Of a stretch of 12,016 nucleotides of DNA, positions 7,150 through 12,016 are shown piece after piece. Within the stretch, counting starts at the first letter, position 1; each line of letters starts with the position of its first letter. The stretch is from assembly GCA_036661515.1 (NCBI GenBank), contig JAVWYO010000062.1, positions 1-12,016 on the forward strand, read 5' to 3'. The notes below the pieces were generated by a model. That model saw nothing but the letters and a program-made list of their open reading frames with translations. It was not told where the DNA came from and ran no database searches. The position numbers and the translations under genes are program-made. The DNA comes from HGM05232 sp036661515 (GTDB lineage Bacteria; Bacteroidota; Bacteroidia; Bacteroidales; Muribaculaceae).

Positions 7150-8151
7150 ATGTCAACAGCAATATTAGAAACACGAAACCTCGCCATTGGCTACCGCAAA
7201 GGGAAGCAACAGCACACTGTTATGAGCAATTTAAATCTCGCTCTCGACGGTGGTTCTATTGTGTGCATTCTCGGTGCTAATGGCATTGGAAAATCAACTC
7301 TACTTCGTACAATTGCTGGCACGCAACAGCCTTTAAGCGGAACTATTGACATCAACGGCAACGATATATCAAAATTGCAGAAACGCGATCTCGCAAAGCT
7401 ACTCGGACTCGTTTACACCGACCGCACTCAAGCTGGTGGACTTACTGTAACAGAACTTGTGTCTCTTGGCAGGCAACCCCACACTGGATTTCTTGGACAC
7501 CTTAGTAGTGAAGATTACATAATAATAAGCCGGGCTATTTCTGATGCAGGAATTAGCCACAAATCTCACTCTTTTATTGCCGAATTATCTGATGGAGAAC
7601 GTCAAAAAGCAATGATTGCTAAGGCTCTGGCACAGGAAACACCTATCATTATCCTTGATGAGCCTACGGCTTTCTTAGACGTGTCAAGCAAAATTGAGAC
7701 TATGCGGCTACTACATTCATTGGCTCACACAGCAGGAAAAACGATACTTTTATCATCTCATGATATTTCACAATCACTACTTCTTGCCGACTTTCTGTGG
7801 GTAATTACAGCCAATGGTGAAATAAAGCAAGGTGTTACTGAAGATATTATACTCAGTGGGACACTTGATGAGATGTTTCGGAACGACAATATCCATTTCA
7901 ACTCGGCTATTGGCGATTTTTGTACCGAGCCAAATTTTAGTCGCAAAGTAAATGTGTGTGGCAGTTCTCAAGAACTAATTCACTGGTGTTGCAATGCACT
8001 TCATCGTAATGGAATAGGCAATGATAGAAATGCAAAGGACTGTGTTACTATTAATTCGCCATGCAACATCACAGTATCATTAAGTGGCAACACAGTTAAT
8101 GCAAACAGTATTAGTAATCTATTATCAGTATTGAATAGGTACAATAATTGA
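7150..8151 (+). CDS. FecE/BtuD-like ABC importer ATPase with C-terminal extension
   Basis: This 333-residue protein powers the importer formed with the two preceding genes. Walker A is GANGIGKST (42-50), the signature is LSDGERQK (146-153, a variant of LSGGQ), Walker B is IIILDEPTAFLD (166-177) and the switch histidine is H204 (SSHD). The Q-loop glutamine is not seen at its usual place, where the sequence reads VYTDR (88-92). It is some 70-80 residues longer than a typical BtuD/FecE: residues about 250-333 form an extension containing IHWCCNALHRNGIG (277-290) and six cysteines (C258, C270, C280, C281, C298, C305). From memory, similar extensions occur in other Bacteroidota importer ATPases. 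The start has only A/T-rich sequence before it. The next gene follows after 26 nt. Confidence 0.92.
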   Translation: MSTAILETRNLAIGYRKGKQQHTVMSNLNLALDGGSIVCILGANGIGKSTLLRTIAGTQQPLSGTIDINGNDISKLQKRDLAKLLGLVYTDRTQAGGLTVTELVSLGRQPHTGFLGHLSSEDYIIISRAISDAGISHKSHSFIAELSDGERQKAMIAKALAQETPIIILDEPTAFLDVSSKIETMRLLHSLAHTAGKTILLSSHDISQSLLLADFLWVITANGEIKQGVTEDIILSGTLDEMFRNDNIHFNSAIGDFCTEPNFSRKVNVCGSSQELIHWCCNALHRNGIGNDRNAKDCVTINSPCNITVSLSGNTVNANSISNLLSVLNRYNN

Positions 8152-8177
8152 GAGACAAACGCGTTTATAGAGATAAG

Positions 8178-9608
8178 ATGAAAAGATTACATACACTTAT
8201 TATATTAGTAGTTACAACACTGACTATAATCAACACAGCTTGTATTGAAGATGACTTCACTTCGAGCAGTGGCGATACTCTTACGTTTTCTACCGACACT
8301 CTTGCCTTTGACACTATTTTCACTGCCGTTGGCACAGCTACACACAAGTTTACCGTTTACAACAGGCACAGCAAGATGATAAATATATCAAGCATTAAGA
8401 TAAATGGTGAATCAAAAGCAAAGTTCTATCTTAACGTTGATGGAGTGAAAGGAAATGAATTTAATAATGTAGAAATCCGTAGTAAAGACAGTATATTTGT
8501 CTTTGTGGAGGCTTATATCGATCCTACCGATAAAAACAACCCCATTGAATTAAAAGATAAAATCGAATTTATAACTAATGGCGTAACTCAAGATATAGTG
8601 CTTACTGCTTGGGGACAAGACGTGAAACGTGAACACGCCACAGTTATTTCAAAAAACACAACTTTTACAGCTGAAAGGCCTTACGTAATCTTCGATACAC
8701 TGCATGTCGAAAAAGATGCTACCCTCACTCTTGAGCCCGGCGCAAACCTTTATTTTCACGACAAAGGCGCAATGAAAATAGATGGGAAACTTATAGCAAA
8801 TGGCACTCAAGAAAAGCCTATTAACCTGCGCGGTGACAGGCTCGACAAAGTCGTTGGGGGAATTAGTTACGATATAATGTCGGGACAATGGGGCGGAATA
8901 ACCTTTACCAGCGATAGCTACGAAAACGAGATGCAATATGTGCTTATGCGTGGTTCCACTACTGGTGTTACTATTGACTCATGCAACATTGACCGACGCA
9001 AATTACACATTTATAATAGTGTACTCCACAATTCAAGCAATAGCGTACTCCTTTCAAAACACGCATGGATTGATGCCGAAGGCACAGAATTCTCTGATGC
9101 TAAAAATTCAGTGGTTAACCTCACTGGTGGCAAGATTACGTTTGTTCACTGCACAATTGCAAACTATTATTTATTCAGCGCAATAAGTGGCGCACTACTA
9201 TCGGTAGATTACATAATGCCTAAAGACCAAAAGGAAATCCCACTAATGGTAGCATCATTCAATAATTGCGTGATATATGGCAATGCTGGCGACATCAGCA
9301 ATGGAAACCTTGAAGGTAGCAATGTATTTCTACGCTCTTGCCTACTGAAATCAAGTGGTACCGACGACAGTAATTTTATTAATTGCACATGGAAAAGCGA
9401 TCCTATGTTTTACACCGTAAGAGAAGATTATATCTTTGATTATAGACTTCGCAACAAGAGTGAAGCCATAGCCAAAGGCGACGTTTCGCTATGTCCTCAG
9501 AGCCTAAAATATGACCGATATGGCATCGACCGATTTTCTCGTGAAGGCATTGATATTGGAGCCTACACTTGGGTCCCTGCAAAAGATGAAGAAACCGACA
9601 AAAAGTAA
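8178..9608 (+). CDS. Predicted surface lipoprotein with right-handed beta-helix domain
   Basis: The chosen ATG gives a 476-residue protein with a clean lipoprotein signal, MKRLHTLIILVV to NTAC, acylated at C22. A longer reading from a TTG at 8148 would only add ten charged residues before the signal. The mature N-terminus reads CIEDD; acidic residues right after the cysteine resemble the surface-export signal known for Bacteroidota lipoproteins, so it may sit on the outside of the outer membrane (inference). Residues about 33-148 look like an Ig-like/ASPM-SPD2-Hydin-type beta domain. Residues about 160-440 hold repeated short beta-strand turns (LEPGANLYFHDKGAMKIDGK; GGITFTS; NCVIYGNAGD) typical of parallel beta-helices. 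The end, DRYGIDRFSREGIDIGAY, matches the tail of choice-of-anchor-Q-type beta-helix proteins. No catalytic motif is recognised. It follows the importer ATPase by 26 nt, so it may assist uptake of the same ligand. Confidence 0.85.
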   Translation: MKRLHTLIILVVTTLTIINTACIEDDFTSSSGDTLTFSTDTLAFDTIFTAVGTATHKFTVYNRHSKMINISSIKINGESKAKFYLNVDGVKGNEFNNVEIRSKDSIFVFVEAYIDPTDKNNPIELKDKIEFITNGVTQDIVLTAWGQDVKREHATVISKNTTFTAERPYVIFDTLHVEKDATLTLEPGANLYFHDKGAMKIDGKLIANGTQEKPINLRGDRLDKVVGGISYDIMSGQWGGITFTSDSYENEMQYVLMRGSTTGVTIDSCNIDRRKLHIYNSVLHNSSNSVLLSKHAWIDAEGTEFSDAKNSVVNLTGGKITFVHCTIANYYLFSAISGALLSVDYIMPKDQKEIPLMVASFNNCVIYGNAGDISNGNLEGSNVFLRSCLLKSSGTDDSNFINCTWKSDPMFYTVREDYIFDYRLRNKSEAIAKGDVSLCPQSLKYDRYGIDRFSREGIDIGAYTWVPAKDEETDKK

Positions 9609-9623
9609 ATAGCTACTCACATT

Positions 9624-9989
9624 ATGCCAACGATTAAACGCACAACAATAGAATTTGATAAAATTCGCTTTTATGCCTATCATGGTGTAATGCCACAAGA
9701 GACACATGTAGGAAATATTTTTGAGGTAACTATTCGTGTTGATTATCCATTCTCAAAGGCAATGCTAAGCGATGACCTTGAAGATACACTTAATTATGCG
9801 ATGCTTTACAACGTAATAAAGACCGAGATGGACAAGCCTTCTAAATTACTTGAACACGTCGTATATCGCATAATAAATGCTATCAGCACAACTTTTCCTA
9901 AAATTTTAGGCGGTACTATTAAGCTCACAAAGCTCACCCCACCTATCACAGGAGAAATGGCTGGTGTGTCGGTAGAAATTGAATGGTAG
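9624..9989 (+). CDS. folB: Dihydroneopterin aldolase
   Basis: This 121-residue cytoplasmic enzyme of folate synthesis cleaves 7,8-dihydroneopterin to 6-hydroxymethyl-7,8-dihydropterin and glycolaldehyde. Length and motifs fit the family throughout: FYAYHGVMPQE with the active-site Glu26, LNYA with Tyr58, LLEH with Glu77, and the catalytic lysine in IKLTKLTPP (Lys103). It starts 15 nt after the lipoprotein stop without a promoter box of its own, so it is probably read from the importer operon. Its end faces the end of rpiB with only 6 bp between them. Its function is unrelated to uptake as far as the sequence shows; linkage to pterin or cofactor metabolism is speculative. Confidence 0.95.
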   Translation: MPTIKRTTIEFDKIRFYAYHGVMPQETHVGNIFEVTIRVDYPFSKAMLSDDLEDTLNYAMLYNVIKTEMDKPSKLLEHVVYRIINAISTTFPKILGGTIKLTKLTPPITGEMAGVSVEIEW

Positions 9990-9995
9990 AAGCCC

Positions 9996-10448
9996 CTATT
10001 TTACTGGAATCTTCTCTATACGGCGAATATGCCTATCACCTTCAAATGGCGTTTCAAGAAACAATTTTACAATCTCAAGAGCCGTTGCATTATCGATAAA
10101 GCGACCAGGCATAGCAAGCACATTTGCATCATTATGTGCTCGTGCAAGTCGTCCAAGCTCAGGCAACCAACACAGAGCCGAACGTATTCCTTGATGCTTG
10201 TTAAGCGTCATATTAATACCATTGCCACTGCCACAAATTGCAATACCAGGATAGCATTCGCCACTCTCCACAGCAAGTGCACAAGGATGCGCAAAATCGG
10301 CATAATCACAGCTATCAGCACTATATGTACCAAAATCTTTATATTTAATGCCATTAGCATTTAAATATTCTATCACAGCATTTTTTGTATCAAGCCCTGC
10401 ATGGTCACAGCATAGAGCTACTGGTGTGTTCGCTTTTAATATTGACAT
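9996..10448 (-). CDS. rpiB: Ribose-5-phosphate isomerase B
   Basis: This 150-residue protein belongs to the RpiB/LacAB family and interconverts ribose 5-phosphate and ribulose 5-phosphate in the pentose phosphate pathway. The motifs are CCDHAG (13-18), YKDFGTYS (36-43), SCDYADFAH (46-54) and AICGSGNGINMTLNK (70-84), which includes the active-site Cys72 and the anion-hole Gly/Ser residues. AHNDANVLAMPGR (104-116) supplies the active-site His105, and basic residues near the C-terminus (RHIRR, 139-143) would bind phosphate. It is a single gene, convergent with folB and divergent from the nitroreductase. A -7 box lies 22 nt before its start. RpiB is favoured over LacA/LacB because no tagatose-pathway genes are present, but some family members accept other sugar phosphates such as allose 6-phosphate. 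Confidence 0.94.
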   Translation of the reverse strand: MSILKANTPVALCCDHAGLDTKNAVIEYLNANGIKYKDFGTYSADSCDYADFAHPCALAVESGECYPGIAICGSGNGINMTLNKHQGIRSALCWLPELGRLARAHNDANVLAMPGRFIDNATALEIVKLFLETPFEGDRHIRRIEKIPVK

Positions 10449-10470
10449 AAAAATTTGTTTACTTTCATCA

Positions 10471-10478
10471 CAAAGCTA
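10471..10478 (-). promoter_or_regulatory. Bacteroidetes -7 promoter box for rpiB
   Basis: The minus strand reads TAGCTTTG, an exact TAnnTTTG match, 22 nt before the rpiB ATG at 10448. TTCG on the minus strand at 10500-10503 lies 21 bp further upstream, at the right distance for a -33 element but one base off TTTG. Confidence 0.55.
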
Positions 10479-10491
10479 ATAATAATATTCC

Positions 10492-10499
10492 TATATTTA
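10492..10499 (+). promoter_or_regulatory. Candidate -7 promoter box for the nitroreductase gene
   Basis: TATATTTA matches seven of the eight positions of TAnnTTTG and stands 28 nt before the ATG at 10528, close to the spacing of the other boxes here. No -33 element is evident, so this is a weak call. Confidence 0.3.
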
Positions 10500-10527
10500 C
10501 GAATTAAATAATAAAATTCAAGATAAA

Positions 10528-11127
10528 ATGGAAAAGAGTTTTAAAGATGCAGTGAAGCATCGTCGCACATACTACGCTATCAGCAATCAATCTACGATAG
10601 GCGATAGTAAGATACAAGAGATTATCGAATTCGCCATTACAAATGTGCCATCGGCATTCAATTCACAATCATCGCGAATTGTGTTACTACTGGGCGAGCA
10701 TCACACAAAATTGTGGGATATTGCTAAAGAGGAGTTACACAAAATAATTCCTCCTGTTGCCTACCCTGCTACTGATGCCAAAATTGACTCATTTGCTGCT
10801 GGATATGCTACAATTTTATACTTTGAGGATATGAACACTGTAGAATCGCTCCAAAAGCAATTTGCAACCTATGCCGAGAACTTCCCCACATGGTCACAAC
10901 AAGCATCTGCTATGCACCAATTCACAATTTGGACAATGCTTGAAGACAATGGATTAGGCGCATCATTGCAACATTATAATCCTCTGATTGACGCACAAGT
11001 CCACACACAATGGGACATTCCTCAAAGTTGGAAACTTATTGCTCAAATGCCATTTGGCACTCCTTCTCAAGAGCCAGGCGAAAAAACATTTGCTCCTCTA
11101 TCCGAACGTGTAAGAATATTCAGATAA
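10528..11127 (+). CDS. Nitroreductase family protein, Frm2/Hbn1 type
   Basis: This 199-residue protein is a flavin-dependent oxidoreductase of the nitroreductase superfamily, in the subgroup named after yeast Frm2 and Hbn1. Conserved points are HRRTYYAISN (11-20; the paired arginines contact FMN phosphate), PSAFNSQSSR (41-50), GYATILYFED (92-101), the dimer-region GLGASLQHYNPLID (142-155) and IAQMPFGTP (171-179). The substrate is unknown; family members reduce nitroaromatics or act in redox and lipid-stress responses using NAD(P)H. It has no signal peptide and should be cytoplasmic. It is transcribed alone and divergently from rpiB, and its last 8 bp overlap the end of the opposing exporter gene. 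Confidence 0.93.
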   Translation: MEKSFKDAVKHRRTYYAISNQSTIGDSKIQEIIEFAITNVPSAFNSQSSRIVLLLGEHHTKLWDIAKEELHKIIPPVAYPATDAKIDSFAAGYATILYFEDMNTVESLQKQFATYAENFPTWSQQASAMHQFTIWTMLEDNGLGASLQHYNPLIDAQVHTQWDIPQSWKLIAQMPFGTPSQEPGEKTFAPLSERVRIFR

Positions 11128-12016
11128 GGGATTTAGTTCTTGTGAATAAGAATGAACTGATGGCGCAAAGAACCATTAGTGCGGAGGTTGAATATAGTAT
11201 ATTGCCCAATCCTGCCAACGGGGAACATATTCCACCAATCATAAATGTAAGAAATCCCAGCACGGCTGATGCATTTCCAGAATTGACCTTTATCAACTGA
11301 AGCGATAGTGTAGTAGATGTGGGTAATATCATGCCAAGATAGAACAACAATATAAATATTGCAACCTCTACAAACCATATAGAAAGCCCCAATATTAGCG
11401 TTACTCCTACTACAAGGCTCATAATCATCAATCCTTTTGCACCCACCAAGAGCCCTTTCTCTATTGTGTAAACCTTTATCACTAAAAGGCTCCCAATCAT
11501 GATTCCAAGCGCATTTACGCCAAAAAGAAGTCCATAAACCACTGGAGACAGTCCATAATGCACCTGAAATATAAATGGTGATGCCGAGATGTAAGTAAAC
11601 ATCACACCCATTGCTGATACTTGTACCATCACATATTGCATGAATTTGCGATTTTTCAATATTGGCACAAAACCAATAAAAGCTGATTTTAGATTACCAT
11701 TATAACCCTTTGACGACTCTTTGAACCACAAAATAGCAATGGCAAGCATAAAGCCTACAATTAACAATACACAAAAGATGCCACGCCAATCGGTCACCAT
11801 AAGCAACAACCCACCAAGCACAGGTGCACATATCGGAGCAAGACCTTGTATACAACTCAACATTGAAAAAAATTGCGCAAGTTGTTTTCCCTCATACAAA
11901 TCGGCGGCAATTGATTTTGATATTACCACTCCACCAGCACCAGATAACCCTTGTATAAATCTAAAGAAAACAAACTGCCATATAGTAGTTGCGCATAAAC
12001 AACCAATGGTAGAGAA
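11120..12016 (-). CDS. Bcr/CflA-like MFS drug exporter, N-terminus beyond the window
   Basis: The minus-strand frame is open to the right edge and gives 298 residues, lacking roughly the first hundred of a typical 400-residue transporter. An apparent GTG start at 11929 is internal: 29 further codons upstream continue the conserved sequence FFRFIQGLSGAGGVVISKSI. That stretch, together with AQFFSMLSCIQGLAPICAPV and LGG, matches TM4-TM5 of Bcr/CflA exporters. The rest shows about eight further hydrophobic segments, with short polar loops such as WFKESSKGYNG between the two halves. Members extrude bicyclomycin, chloramphenicol, sulfonamides or small metabolites by proton antiport, but the actual substrate is unknown. 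The stop lies inside the end of the opposing nitroreductase gene. Confidence 0.9.
   Translation of the reverse strand, partial: FSTIGCLCATTIWQFVFFRFIQGLSGAGGVVISKSIAADLYEGKQLAQFFSMLSCIQGLAPICAPVLGGLLLMVTDWRGIFCVLLIVGFMLAIAILWFKESSKGYNGNLKSAFIGFVPILKNRKFMQYVMVQVSAMGVMFTYISASPFIFQVHYGLSPVVYGLLFGVNALGIMIGSLLVIKVYTIEKGLLVGAKGLMIMSLVVGVTLILGLSIWFVEVAIFILLFYLGMILPTSTTLSLQLIKVNSGNASAVLGFLTFMIGGICSPLAGLGNILYSTSALMVLCAISSFLFTRTKSLI

Noticed and set aside
8148..8177. TTG start adding ten residues to the beta-helix lipoprotein
   Set aside because: The added residues are charged and would precede the lipoprotein signal; the ATG at 8178 gives a standard signal with the cysteine at residue 22.
11929..11929. 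GTG as start of the MFS gene
   Set aside because: The open frame and the conserved Bcr/CflA sequence continue upstream to the window edge, so this is an internal valine codon.

Overview
This is an AT-rich window from a member of the Bacteroidales (phylum Bacteroidota). The evidence is a SusC-type TonB-dependent receptor with the usual N-terminal carboxypeptidase-regulatory-like domain, several -7 promoter boxes of the Bacteroidetes type (TAnnTTTG), mostly weak or absent Shine-Dalgarno sites, and lipoprotein signals whose cysteine is followed by acidic residues. The family cannot be fixed from the sequence; Muribaculaceae or Prevotellaceae-like organisms would fit.

Layout. Positions 1-1441 (minus) hold the N-terminal third or so of a SusC-like outer-membrane receptor that runs off the left edge. 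Its 442-bp upstream region (1442-1883) has no gene but contains a sharply GC-richer island. Positions 1884-3721 (minus) encode a two-gene MacB/LolCDE-type ABC transporter (FtsX-like permease plus ATPase, overlapping by 4 bp). Its promoter lies at the edge of an intergenic element bounded by two perfect 32-bp direct repeats. Positions 3863-4813 (minus) encode a cation diffusion facilitator.

From 4991 a five-gene plus-strand cluster begins: substrate-binding lipoprotein, FecCD/BtuC permease, FecE/BtuD-like ATPase, a beta-helix lipoprotein predicted to face outward, and dihydroneopterin aldolase (folB). The first three form a complete type II importer for a metal chelate or cobalamin-like ligand. 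The ligand cannot be named: I see no cobalamin riboswitch and no receptor gene beside it. The lipoprotein is a candidate accessory factor and folB is probably a passenger.

The right end holds rpiB (minus, tail to tail with folB, 6-bp gap), an Frm2/Hbn1-type nitroreductase (plus, divergent from rpiB) and a Bcr/CflA-like MFS exporter (minus) that overlaps the nitroreductase by 8 bp tail to tail and leaves the window at its N-terminal side.

Most of the window is ordinary, well-recognised Bacteroidales gene content. No RNA gene, CRISPR array, insertion sequence or phage gene is visible. The points most worth a second look are the direct-repeat element carrying a promoter, the promoter box only 5 nt before the start codon of the importer operon, the GC-rich leader island of the SusC gene, the beta-helix lipoprotein attached to the importer, and the loss of the switch histidine in the MacB-type ATPase.
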